This document shows positions 1 to 5,630 of a stretch of 5,777 nucleotides of DNA, piece after piece. Numbering within the stretch: position 1 is the stretch's first letter; each line of letters begins with the position of its first letter. The notes below the pieces were generated by a model. That model ran no database searches. It saw nothing but the letters and a program-made list of their open reading frames with translations, and had not been told where the DNA came from. The position numbers were made by a program, and so were the translations under genes. Source of the stretch: Rhodobiaceae bacterium (GTDB lineage Bacteria; Pseudomonadota; Alphaproteobacteria; Parvibaculales; Parvibaculaceae); NCBI GenBank assembly GCA_002401305.2, contig NVSO02000140.1:1-5777 (forward strand), read 5' to 3'.

Positions 1-230
1 AGAATAAGCTTATCAGCGCCCTTAACGGCTCTGGTTATGTCGTTTAGGCGTTTTTGAGACTGGGCATCTACCTCCCAGATCATCGAAAAATCTTCGTCTG
101 GAAGAACGGACCCATCTTTTGATGGCAGGTCCCGTACGTGTCCATAGGACGCGAGTACGATGAAGTTCTTTCCCAGATACTTATTGATCGTCTTCGCCTT
201 GGAAGGCGATTCTACGATGACGACGTCCAT
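1..230 (-). CDS. topA: DNA topoisomerase I, N-terminal part (runs off left edge)
   Basis: The visible 76 codons begin at ATG 230-228 and encode the start of a type IA topoisomerase, the cytoplasmic enzyme that relaxes negative supercoils by single-strand passage. The opening [18 protein letters not shown] (residues 3-20) is the first strand and loop of the Toprim domain; E7 is the expected catalytic, metal-linked glutamate. GHVRDLP (residues 30-36) and WEVD (52-55) are further family landmarks. The sequence ends at GADKLI, just before the expected Toprim aspartate motif. GAGG at 239-236, 5 nt before the ATG, is a suitable ribosome binding site and supports this start. In many Alphaproteobacteria topA lies directly after dprA in the same direction; here they are separated by about 720 bp holding an opposing gene, so topA probably has its own promoter. 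Family assignment is close to certain. Confidence 0.96.
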   Translation of the reverse strand, partial: MDVVIVESPSKAKTINKYLGKNFIVLASYGHVRDLPSKDGSVLPDEDFSMIWEVDAQSQKRLNDITRAVKGADKLI

Positions 231-308
231 TCAGGCCTCGGTTTCGCTCAAAAAAGTCAAATAATACAATTGCTTAACGACATTTAGGGTTCTTCAGATA
301 GCAGCATC

Positions 309-318
309 GCGGCGCCGC
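309..318. repeat. short GC-only palindrome
   Basis: GCGGCGCCGC is a perfect 10-bp palindrome with no spacer, standing out in an AT-rich gap. At this length it could be chance. It lies about 80 bp upstream of the topA start codon. Confidence 0.35.
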
Positions 319-342
319 AAATCACTTAATACTCTTAATCCC

Positions 343-355
343 GTTTCGCTGAAAC
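343..355. repeat. inverted repeat, 5-bp arms and 3-nt loop
   Basis: GTTTC (343-347) and GAAAC (351-355) are perfect complements around GCT. It is too short to stand alone, but it is one of three hairpin-capable repeats in about 120 bp. It would lie in the 5' leader of topA if transcription starts at the leftward promoter proposed near 411-439. Confidence 0.35.
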
Positions 356-373
356 ATGGTGAAAAGAAATCAA

Positions 374-391
374 GCTGTCAAATAAGACAGC
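374..391. repeat. inverted repeat, 6-bp arms and 6-nt loop
   Basis: GCTGTC (374-379) and GACAGC (386-391) are perfect complements around AAATAA. The stem would have four G-C pairs out of six. No T run follows on either strand, so it does not look like an intrinsic terminator. It could be a leader hairpin on topA mRNA or an operator half-site pair. Confidence 0.45.
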
Positions 392-410
392 GAATAACCC
401 AATTTTTCTG

Positions 411-439
411 GAGATATGTCTTAAAGCTTCTCACGTCAA
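411..439 (-). promoter_or_regulatory. weak candidate leftward promoter toward topA
   Basis: On the minus strand TTGACG (439-434) matches five of six -35 positions, and after 17 bp TATCTC (416-411) matches only three of six -10 positions. The -35 overlaps the left arm of the 437-459 palindrome. Transcription would start near 404 and give topA a leader of about 170 nt containing the hairpins at 374-391 and 343-355. The weak -10 keeps confidence low; another topA promoter nearer the gene, for example around TATTAT (266-261), is possible but has no convincing -35. Confidence 0.25.
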
Positions 440-459
440 TACACTTAAAAAGTGTATTG
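437..459. promoter_or_regulatory. perfect 10+10 bp palindrome, candidate operator
   Basis: CAATACACTT (437-446) and AAGTGTATTG (450-459) are exact reverse complements around AAA. A perfect 10-bp match with a 3-nt spacer is unlikely by chance in a gap this size and has the form of a site for a dimeric regulator. Its right end overlaps a rightward -35-like TTGCAA (457-462) and its left end overlaps a leftward -35-like TTGACG (439-434), so a bound protein could cover both. As RNA it could fold, but no T run follows, so I favour an operator over a terminator. I could not match it to a known regulator. It resembles the NrdR box core, but its odd-length centre does not fit that site. Confidence 0.6.
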
Positions 460-484
460 CAAAGACAAATGCATCTTTTAGTAT
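457..484 (+). promoter_or_regulatory. candidate promoter for the 604-918 gene
   Basis: TTGCAA (457-462) and TAGTAT (479-484) are separated by 16 bp and each matches four of six sigma-70 consensus positions. Transcription would start near 491, giving a leader of about 110 nt before the GTG at 604. The -35 overlaps the right arm of the 437-459 palindrome, which would allow repression. This is inference from sequence alone. Confidence 0.4.
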
Positions 485-603
485 GGTGAAATAAACCTGA
501 CGTTTCATTATGTGCGCCTGTTCCCCTTTGAGTGCAATGCCTAATACGGCCAAGTCAAAGGAACTGGTGAGGGAATGCAGGATCATGCTGAAAGGAGTGG
601 CCG

Positions 604-918
604 GTGGAAGATGAAACCCTTAAAGAAATCCTGAGCAGAGCTGAGGATGTAGGTCGGAAAAGAGGGCGCAGTAAGCATCCTGATCAACTGGCGGCCTATG
701 CTTTTGATTTGCTTATCGTGCTGCGGTCTCTAACGAAGGATCGCAAACACGCATTTTTATCCTTTCTTATCGGTGTTGCAGCGGAAGAAGCGATTCGACT
801 TGCGGAAGGCCATAAAAGCTCTGGCCCCTCGTTTGATCAAGAAAAACAAGAATCTGTGGATAGCGCCTTAGGGGATGAAGTTGCCCCTCCTTCAGCCGCG
901 ACGGCCGCGGCCCATTAG
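604..918 (+). CDS. unrecognised small protein, 104 aa
   Basis: I do not recognise this protein. AAAGGAG at 591-597, 6 nt before the GTG at 604, is a very good ribosome binding site and fixes the start; no in-frame ATG lies nearby. The first 30 residues are charged and probably helical, with a basic patch GRKRGRSK (17-24). Residues about 31-67 form the likely folded core: a segment rich in hydrophobic residues (AYAFDLLIVLRSL), the polar linker TKDRKH, then FLSFLIGVAAEEAIRLAEG. These alternate with charges and look like amphipathic helices rather than membrane spans. The tail from about 71 is hydrophilic, then Ala/Pro-rich, ending SAATAAAH, and is probably disordered. It is convergent with dprA (31 nt between stops) and diverges from topA, interrupting the usual dprA-topA order. 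It may be controlled through the 437-459 palindrome. I see no helix-turn-helix or catalytic motif. It is probably a real gene; function unknown. Confidence 0.72.
   Translation: MEDETLKEILSRAEDVGRKRGRSKHPDQLAAYAFDLLIVLRSLTKDRKHAFLSFLIGVAAEEAIRLAEGHKSSGPSFDQEKQESVDSALGDEVAPPSAATAAAH
895..911 (+). repeat. GC-rich hairpin at the end of the 604-918 gene
   Basis: GCCGCG (895-900) and CGCGGC (906-911) pair perfectly around ACGGC, within the last codons of the gene, 4 nt before its stop codon. All six pairs are G-C. No T run follows on either strand, so it is at best a weak or factor-assisted terminator, or simply a consequence of the Ala-rich tail codons (GCC, GCG). Confidence 0.35.
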
Positions 919-949
919 GGCAATCGACGTTTGCAGAAGGACTACTGGC

Positions 950-2080
950 CTATACTTCTGACTGAATTGCGGGAGCGGGTATCAAGGCGATGCCTCCTCC
1001 TGCTTCTCTATGTAAGTGGCCGGACAATTCCAATTCAATCAAAACAATACTGATCGTGGAGAGCGGCAGACTTGTGTGCTGTACAATCTCATCGCGATGA
1101 ATGGGGACGGGGCCAAGGCATTCTAGGATCGCAGTGCGCTCACTATGGGTGGGGTCTGCTTTGTGATTTGGCATGGAGGGCTCCTCTCTGTAGTGCTGGG
1201 ATCGATGGTTTTCTTGGAGGGCGTTCAAGGTGGGGAGAGCTGCGAGGATATCGTCCACCGTTTCGATGAACACAGCCCCTTGCCGGAGCAGGTCATTGTT
1301 GCCCTTTGCCCGTGGGTCAAGGGGAGAGCCTGGGACCGCCATGACGTCTCTGTTCTGCTCTAAGGCATAACGGGCGGTGATAAGAGAGCCCGACCGGAGT
1401 GCGGCTTCGACAACCACAACACCTGCGGAGATACCGGAGATGAGACGATTACGTCTCGGGAAATGACGCCCTTGGGGTTTTGTTCCCGGTGGCATTTCAC
1501 TGATGAGGACGCCGCGCTCAATGATTGCGTCTTGGAGAGCTTGATTCTCTGGGGGGTAATAATTGTCGATGCCCCCGGCAATGACTGCGCAGGTGCCAGT
1601 GTCGAGTGAGGCTTGATGACAGGCTGTATCAATGCCGCGCGCCAGGCCCGATACAACGGTGACATTATTTTTCCCTAGTCCGGTCGCTAGGTCTGCTGCC
1701 ATGCGTCGCCCTGCTGCAGACGCGTTGCGGGCGCCCACCATGGCCACGCAACTACGTGACAGGAGAGATAGATCGCCTTTGGAGATGATCAGGGGTGGGG
1801 TGGGGTCTGTTTGGGCGAGGAGAGGCGGGAAATCAGGTTCGTCAAAAAAGGTCAGCGTGGCCCCGAGTTTTTCAATGCGCGCCCACTCTGCGTCGACTTC
1901 ACGTTTGCTTGCTCGTTTGATCGGGCGTTTGCGACCGCCCCGCGCAGCCAAGTCTGGCAGGGCGTCATAGGCTTCTTTCGCCGAGCCGTAATATTTAAGC
2001 AGATCATGGAATGTAACGGGGCCGACGTTCTCGCTTCTGATGAGAGCCAAGCGAGCGCGTCGTTCTTGCATATCGGACAT
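950..2080 (-). CDS. dprA: DNA-processing protein DprA (Smf)
   Basis: This 376-residue protein is a full-length DprA, the cytoplasmic factor that binds incoming single-stranded DNA and loads RecA during transformation; it is also common in bacteria not known to be competent. An N-terminal helical, SAM-like region covers about 1-80. The Rossmann-like DprA domain follows, with VGARNAS (115-121), SGLARGID (144-151), SEMPPG (194-199), FPRRNRLISG (207-216), the GSLITARYALEQ segment (231-242) and the VPGSP turn (249-253). A hydrophilic linker (about 286-313) leads to a C-terminal winged-helix domain of the kind common in proteobacterial DprA (about 313-370). It starts 21 nt after plsY stops. The Shine-Dalgarno signal is weak (AACAGG about 10 nt upstream), so translation is probably coupled to plsY; M4 is an alternative start. 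The stop codon faces the convergent 604-918 gene with no clear terminator between them. Confidence 0.96.
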   Translation of the reverse strand: MSDMQERRARLALIRSENVGPVTFHDLLKYYGSAKEAYDALPDLAARGGRKRPIKRASKREVDAEWARIEKLGATLTFFDEPDFPPLLAQTDPTPPLIISKGDLSLLSRSCVAMVGARNASAAGRRMAADLATGLGKNNVTVVSGLARGIDTACHQASLDTGTCAVIAGGIDNYYPPENQALQDAIIERGVLISEMPPGTKPQGRHFPRRNRLISGISAGVVVVEAALRSGSLITARYALEQNRDVMAVPGSPLDPRAKGNNDLLRQGAVFIETVDDILAALPTLNALQENHRSQHYREEPSMPNHKADPTHSERTAILECLGPVPIHRDEIVQHTSLPLSTISIVLIELELSGHLHREAGGGIALIPAPAIQSEV

Positions 2081-2101
2081 GAGTTAGCGCCTGTTAGGGC
2101 T

Positions 2102-2752
2102 CTAACTGGTCGGTGTGCTGTCGTCCGGTGTCTCAGTTTTTTTCTCGCCGATACGAGGCTCATCGCCAGCTAATAGCCGTGAAATATTTTCCCTATGAGC
2201 AAAATATATCAGAGCGGTGAGCACACAGCTAAGTATCACAAATTGCATTTGTCCCAGCCATGCAAGGTAAATGGGTGTTGCTGCCGCCGCGACAAGAGCT
2301 GCCAAGGACGACATGCGGAATACAGCCGCGGTTGCAAGCCATGTTAGGCAGAACAAAAGACCTACCGGCCAGTAGAGGGCGAGCAGAAGGCCGATGAAGG
2401 TAGAGATGCCTTTGCCGCCTTTGAACTTTAGCCAGACAGGGTAAAGGTGGCCCAGAAATGCACCAATGGCAGCAATAGAGGCCACTTCAGCGTGATCGCT
2501 GAGTTGAATTGCCAAGACAACAGCGACTGCACCTTTTCCGGCATCGCCAATAAGGGTGCCAATGGCGACCCATTTATTGCCCGTACGCAGAGCATTTGTT
2601 GCGCCGATATTCCCTGAACCGATGGAACGAATATCGCCCAATCCTGCTAAATTGGTTAGAATTAGACCAAAGGGTATAGACCCCAAGAAATAGCCACCGA
2701 CTAATGCGAGGGCCCATTCAAGAAATGGGAACGTCCAACTAATGTCACTCAT
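2102..2752 (-). CDS. plsY: glycerol-3-phosphate acyltransferase PlsY
   Basis: PlsY transfers the acyl group from acyl-phosphate to glycerol-3-phosphate, the first acylation of phospholipid synthesis, in the inner membrane. The 216-residue protein is mostly hydrophobic, with about five to seven candidate membrane segments (for example about 13-33, 61-83, 91-107, 116-135, 137-160 and 168-184). The conserved loops are present: GSIPFG (24-29), SGNIGATN (46-53, within [18 protein letters not shown]) and [15 protein letters not shown] (101-115), plus the late HRENI (186-190). The C-terminal tail after about 195 is polar, rich in K, E, T and S, and slightly longer than in short family members. AGGAA at 2765-2761, 8 nt before the ATG, is the ribosome binding site. 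It lies 65 nt after pyrC' with no terminator or obvious promoter between, so I infer a shared transcript. Confidence 0.97.
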   Translation of the reverse strand: MSDISWTFPFLEWALALVGGYFLGSIPFGLILTNLAGLGDIRSIGSGNIGATNALRTGNKWVAIGTLIGDAGKGAVAVVLAIQLSDHAEVASIAAIGAFLGHLYPVWLKFKGGKGISTFIGLLLALYWPVGLLFCLTWLATAAVFRMSSLAALVAAAATPIYLAWLGQMQFVILSCVLTALIYFAHRENISRLLAGDEPRIGEKKTETPDDSTPTS

Positions 2753-2817
2753 TCGGAGCTTTCCTATTTAGTTAGCGAGGCGGCGAGGGCGATGATGGCC
2801 AGCGTGCCTGAAAATGA

Positions 2818-4104
2818 TTAAGCCGAATGAACAATCTTGCCGGCGACCATCGTATGGAGTGCACGGCCTTGCATGCGTCGTTCATCCCACGGAGAATTTT
2901 TCGATTTCGACTTCAATTTGTCTCGGGCCAAAATCCACGGTACATCAATATCGATAAGGGTTAAATCCGCCGCCGCGCCTTTACGCATATGTCCCACCTT
3001 CAGACCAAGCAGGTCCGCAGGGGCGCTTGTCATTGTTTGTAGCAAGCGGGGCAGCGTGATTTGCTCTTGATGAACGAGCGCCAAAGTTGCGGGCAGTAAT
3101 GTTTCCAAACCAATCGCGCCAAACGCGGCTTGCTGGAAGGGTAGGCGTTTTGTTTCGGGGTCTTGCGGGTCGTGTCCTGAGACAACAACGTCGATGGTGC
3201 CATCTGCAACGGCTTCAACAAGGGCTTGGCGGTCTTCTTCGCGGCGCAAAGGAGGGTCCAATTTGCAGAAGGTCAGGTATTTCCCGATGTCATTTTCGTT
3301 CAACGTCATATGGGCAGCTGAGGCGCCGCAGGTGACGGGCAAGCCTTTGGCCTTCGCCAAACGAATGGCTTCGATGGATTCAATGCAGGTGACTTGGGAC
3401 ACGTGGTAGCGCCCGCCGGTGATCTCTACCAAGCGTAGGTCCCGTTCAATGGCGATGACTTCGGCAGCTTTGGGGATGCCTTGGAGGCCAAGACGGGTGG
3501 CCAGCTCACCTTCAGTCATCACGCCATCTGCGACCAAGGCAGGTTCATGCGCATGTTGAACAATGAGGGCGTCAAAGAATGTTGCGTAGCTCAGCGCGCG
3601 CCGCATGATTTGGGGATGGGCGAGGTAATGAGTGCCGTCTGTGAAGGCAACGGCTCCTGCCTCTCCAAGCAAACCCATCTCAGTCATCTCTTCGCCGCGT
3701 AGACCTTTGGTCAAGGCGCCCATGGGGTGAACGCGGACGATGGCTGTGTCGCGGGCTCTGCGGGCAATGAAATCGACCAGTGCAACGTCATCAATGACGG
3801 GGGTGGTGTTGGGCATCACAATAATGGTGGTGACACCACCGGCAGCAGCAGCTTTGCTGGCACTGCCTAAGGTTTCGCGATGTTCAGCGCCGGGTTCACC
3901 GGTAAAGACCCGCATATCAACGAGGCCGGGGCAGAGTACTTTTCCGTTGCACTCAATAATTTCTGCATCACTTGGCGCGCCGTCTTTAAAGAGGGCGGGG
4001 CCGAAATCAGCGATCAATTCGTCTTTGACCAAAAGGTGGCCTGTCTCGTCGTATCCCGATGCGGGGTCGATCAAGCGGGCGTTCAAAAATGCGATGGTGC
4101 TCAT
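2818..4104 (-). CDS. pyrC: PyrC', dihydroorotase-like, probably non-catalytic
   Basis: The 428-residue protein has the length and layout of a type I dihydroorotase (amidohydrolase superfamily): a small beta domain at both ends ([10 protein letters not shown] near 8; [10 protein letters not shown] at 378-387) around a TIM barrel with [12 protein letters not shown] (89-100) and the GxxGIPxxAE-type region (207-215). Active enzymes have DxHxH with a substrate arginine just after it; here residues 63-72 read [10 protein letters not shown], so both histidines are R65 and F67 and the arginine is G69. The usual TDHAPH near the end of the barrel is SGHDPQ (309-314), losing the catalytic aspartate (G310) and a histidine (Q314). 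In the HxxH region one histidine remains (H234) and the other is Q237; H184 is also kept. This fits the inactive PyrC' known in Pseudomonas, where it is needed for PyrB assembly. Its ATG overlaps the pyrB stop (ATGA) and is preceded by a strong GGAGG. Inactivity is inferred; family membership is clear. Confidence 0.93.
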   Translation of the reverse strand: MSTIAFLNARLIDPASGYDETGHLLVKDELIADFGPALFKDGAPSDAEIIECNGKVLCPGLVDMRVFTGEPGAEHRETLGSASKAAAAGGVTTIIVMPNTTPVIDDVALVDFIARRARDTAIVRVHPMGALTKGLRGEEMTEMGLLGEAGAVAFTDGTHYLAHPQIMRRALSYATFFDALIVQHAHEPALVADGVMTEGELATRLGLQGIPKAAEVIAIERDLRLVEITGGRYHVSQVTCIESIEAIRLAKAKGLPVTCGASAAHMTLNENDIGKYLTFCKLDPPLRREEDRQALVEAVADGTIDVVVSGHDPQDPETKRLPFQQAAFGAIGLETLLPATLALVHQEQITLPRLLQTMTSAPADLLGLKVGHMRKGAAADLTLIDIDVPWILARDKLKSKSKNSPWDERRMQGRALHTMVAGKIVHSA

Positions 4105-5069
4105 GACACGCCTCCAGTGGGTAGATTGCGAGAGAGGATGTCTAGAACAGCCATGCGGACGGCAACGCCCATTTCTACCTGCTCTTTAATGACGGATCGA
4201 TTGATGTCATCGGCAACAGCGCTGTCGATTTCCACGCCCCGGTTCATGGGGCCGGGGTGCATGATCAATGCTTCGGGGCTGGCGATGGAAAGCTTGTCGT
4301 AGTCCAAACCGAAGTAGCGGTAGTATTCGCGCACGGAGGGGACAAAGGACCCATTCATGCGTTCAAGTTGAAGACGCAGCATCATGACGATGTCGGCGTC
4401 TTCCAACCCTTTTTCCATGTCGGTATAGACTTCAACACCTAGTCGTTCTGCATCCGTTGGCAACAATGTAGGCGGGGCGACCAAACGCACACGTGCGCCC
4501 ATGATGTTGAGTAGGAGGATGTTTGAACGGGCTACACGCGAATGCATGATGTCGCCACATATCGCCACGATTAGACCCTCAAGGCGGCCTTTGCGACGGC
4601 GAATGGTCAAAGCGTCGAGGAGGGCTTGTGTGGGATGTTCGTGACGGCCGTCGCCCGCATTGATAACCGAGCAGCTCACTTTGCGCGCCAGCAATTCAAC
4701 CGCGCCACTATCGGAGTGCCGCACGACCAGAAGGTCTGGGTGCATGGCATTCAGAGTTGTCGCGGTATCGACCAGCGTTTCCCCCTTTTTGATGGACGAG
4801 TTTTTGACTGACATATTCATGACGTCGGCGCCGAGCCGTTTGCCTGCCAGCTCAAACGAGCTTTGGGTGCGGGTGGAGGCTTCGAAAAAGAGATTGATTT
4901 GGGTGCGACCGCGCAGAACCGAATTCTTTTTGTTCGCTTGACGGTTCTGATCTACATAGCCGTCAGCCAGATCTAGGATTGCGTTGATCTCTTGAGGAGT
5001 CAGTCCATCGATCCCCAATAAATGGCGATGTGGAAAGGTGAGGTCGGCTGTGTGTGTTTGTGCGCTCAT
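4101..5069 (-). CDS. pyrB: aspartate carbamoyltransferase catalytic subunit
   Basis: PyrB condenses carbamoyl phosphate with aspartate to give carbamoyl-aspartate, the committed step of pyrimidine synthesis, in the cytoplasm. The 322-residue chain carries all expected active-site motifs: STRT (65-68) for carbamoyl phosphate, the SSIKKGETL loop with S91 and K95, R118-H119, HPTQ (145-148), HSR with R178, the aspartate-binding R232 and Q234 region (LRLQLERM) and HPGP (271-274). No regulatory-chain gene pyrI is adjacent; the next gene is PyrC', so a dodecameric PyrB-PyrC' complex like that of Pseudomonas is the likely form. The start is fixed: an in-frame TAG lies at 5084-5082, no other start codon lies between, and the next in-frame methionine is M84. 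[17 protein letters not shown] (12-28) is a typical N-terminus. No Shine-Dalgarno sequence precedes the ATG, and the likely promoter is only a few bases upstream. Confidence 0.98.
   Translation of the reverse strand: MSAQTHTADLTFPHRHLLGIDGLTPQEINAILDLADGYVDQNRQANKKNSVLRGRTQINLFFEASTRTQSSFELAGKRLGADVMNMSVKNSSIKKGETLVDTATTLNAMHPDLLVVRHSDSGAVELLARKVSCSVINAGDGRHEHPTQALLDALTIRRRKGRLEGLIVAICGDIMHSRVARSNILLLNIMGARVRLVAPPTLLPTDAERLGVEVYTDMEKGLEDADIVMMLRLQLERMNGSFVPSVREYYRYFGLDYDKLSIASPEALIMHPGPMNRGVEIDSAVADDINRSVIKEQVEMGVAVRMAVLDILSRNLPTGGVS
4111..4115 (-). promoter_or_regulatory. ribosome binding site of pyrC' inside pyrB
   Basis: GGAGG on the minus strand, 6 nt before the pyrC' ATG, lies within the last codons of pyrB. 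Its strength contrasts with the absence of any such signal at pyrB, and it would help keep PyrB and PyrC' near equal amounts. Confidence 0.75.
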
Positions 5070-5080
5070 TAAAGGTGCAT

Positions 5081-5109
5081 TCTATAGAGCCCGGAGGCGG
5101 TTTTGGCAA
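5081..5109 (-). promoter_or_regulatory. pyrB operon promoter, giving a near-leaderless mRNA
   Basis: On the minus strand TTGCCA (5109-5104) is a five-of-six -35, and after exactly 17 bp TATAGA (5086-5081) is a four-of-six -10. The expected start, about 5-7 bases past the -10, falls at 5076-5074, only 5-7 nt before the pyrB ATG at 5069. Three T follow at 5073-5071 in the first transcribed bases. The position next to the first gene of the operon supports it; no start-site data are visible here. Confidence 0.65.
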
Positions 5110-5198
5110 GTTTCCAAGCATTAACGTAAAGGGGAAGGGCGGAAACAGTACGATTTCCCCCAATCATCAGATGCGCATGAAGTGATAAACCAACCGCC

Positions 5199-5214
5199 GG
5201 CGTTTGAGAACGCC
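5199..5214. repeat. inverted repeat, 6-bp arms and 4-nt loop
   Basis: GGCGTT (5199-5204) and AACGCC (5209-5214) are perfect complements around TGAG. On the minus strand it follows the 66-codon gene by about 145 nt and is not followed by a run of T, so it is a poor terminator. It lies about 90 bp upstream of the pyrB -35 and could be a regulator site. Confidence 0.35.
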
Positions 5215-5277
5215 AATTTGTCAGAAAGCGATGCACGCTAGAAAGAAATTGCAAAACAGAGGGAGGTCGGCTGAAAC

Positions 5278-5293
5278 CAATCAGATTGATCTG
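5278..5293. repeat. two overlapping palindromes
   Basis: CAATC-A-GATTG (5278-5288) and CAGAT-TG-ATCTG (5282-5293) are both perfect inverted repeats and share seven bases, so the 16-bp stretch can pair in two alternative ways. It lies about 170 bp upstream of the pyrB promoter. Each palindrome is short enough to be chance; the overlap makes the pair more noticeable. Confidence 0.35.
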
Positions 5294-5359
5294 CTGAGGC
5301 GGTCATTTCAAACCTTTAGCTTGTTTGGTTCTGTGGGAAAATATTTGCCCTCAGTGCAT

Positions 5360-5560
5360 TCAATCTTCATCGTTTTCACAGTTTACAAGAAGGCACTTCG
5401 AATTCCTTCCTAGAACAAGACTGATAGGCCAACTCGTCTTGCTGTCATCCAAGGATATTTCAACAAACAAATCTTGATTCTCGAAAGTTTGAAGCTCTTG
5501 AATCAATCCTTTTATGGTTTTTCCTCTGGTCACCCATTCAGGGTTTTTATTTACTGTCAC
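5360..5560 (-). CDS. unrecognised small protein, 66 aa
   Basis: The GTG start at 5560 is preceded by GGAGG (5571-5567) with a 6-nt gap, close to ideal, and the frame runs 66 codons to TGA at 5362-5360. The N-terminus (MTVNKNPEWVTRGK) is polar. Residues about 15-26 (TIKGLIQELQTF) form a likely amphipathic helix, then NQDLFVEISLDD and SWPISLVLGRNSKCLLVN alternate hydrophobic and polar residues like beta strands, before an acidic end (CENDED). This helix-strand-strand outline, with a helix of the IKxLIxxLQ type followed by a 'DLFVEI' strand, recalls small soluble proteins often found in phage and accessory DNA, but that is only a resemblance. Base use is more AT-rich than the operon beside it, which could mean recent acquisition. 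It points the same way as pyrB and the transporter on its other side. No membrane segment, cysteine pair motif or catalytic motif is visible. Function unknown. Confidence 0.7.
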   Translation of the reverse strand: MTVNKNPEWVTRGKTIKGLIQELQTFENQDLFVEISLDDSKTSWPISLVLGRNSKCLLVNCENDED

Positions 5561-5602
5561 AATAAGCCTCCGGCACGATTTTGGTTCACTACACTCGTAA
5601 TA

Positions 5603-5630
5603 ACTCTAGCTGCGTCTGTATTCTCTTCAA
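5603..5630 (-). promoter_or_regulatory. possible promoter of the 66-codon gene
   Basis: On the minus strand TTGAAG (5630-5625) and TAGAGT (5608-5603) are 16 bp apart, each matching four of six consensus positions. The -35 overlaps the stop codon of the upstream transporter gene. A start near 5596 would give a leader of about 35 nt ending in the strong GGAGG. The alternative is co-transcription with the transporter, since no terminator separates them. Confidence 0.3.

Larger units (their letters stand above)
231..603. other. AT-rich intergenic region between topA and the 604-918 gene
   Basis: This 373-bp stretch carries no open frame I would defend. It is visibly richer in A and T than the neighbouring operon. 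It holds a cluster of short inverted repeats at 309-318, 343-355, 374-391 and 437-459, described separately, and plausible promoters in both directions. The 8-mer GTTTCGCT occurs at 241-248 and again at 343-350. A run of six A at 250-255 reads as six T on the topA strand but has no stem before it, so I do not call it a terminator. The region most likely carries the control signals of topA and of the rightward gene. Confidence 0.7.
5070..5359. other. intergenic region upstream of pyrB
   Basis: Apart from the pyrB promoter at its left end and two small inverted repeats (5199-5214 and 5278-5293), I find nothing convincing. Open frames here start from weak codons without ribosome binding sites, and one of them runs through the promoter. 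There is no recognisable attenuator with a U run, leader peptide or PyrR-type structure before pyrB. Confidence 0.6.

Noticed and set aside
326..338. TTAA-N5-TTAA as a CtrA site upstream of topA
   Set aside because: The known CtrA motif has a 7-nt spacer; here it is 5, and no better match is nearby.
356..385. Nine-codon frame starting MVKRN within the hairpin cluster, as a possible leader peptide
   Set aside because: No ribosome binding site, no regulatory codon bias such as repeated codons, and it lies upstream of the likely rightward promoter.
510..614. 34-codon frame (MCACSPLSAMPNT...) overlapping the start of the 604-918 gene
   Set aside because: It overlaps the GTG start by 11 nt, which would suit translational coupling, but its own ATG has no Shine-Dalgarno sequence and the peptide is not recognisable.
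895..911. GC hairpin as a Rho-independent terminator for the 604-918 gene
   Set aside because: It lies inside the coding sequence and no T run follows on either strand.
1360..2173. Open frames on both strands within dprA and the end of plsY (for example 1360-1665 and 1811-2173)
   Set aside because: They are other-frame shadows of dprA and plsY, both fully accounted for by conserved motifs along their length.
2753..2817. In-frame extension after the pyrC' stop ([17 protein letters not shown]) before plsY
   Set aside because: It follows a normal TAA, has no start codon or ribosome binding site of its own, and pyrC' already ends at its family's usual place. The hydrophobic look is probably chance.
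3740..4302. Long plus-strand open frames opposite pyrC' and pyrB (3740-4189 and 3880-4302)
   Set aside because: They are antisense shadows of two unmistakable genes, with unlikely protein composition and no ribosome binding sites.
5069..5254. Minus-strand 61-codon frame ending at the pyrB start
   Set aside because: It starts from TTG without a good ribosome binding site, runs through the pyrB promoter, and its translation resembles no protein I know.
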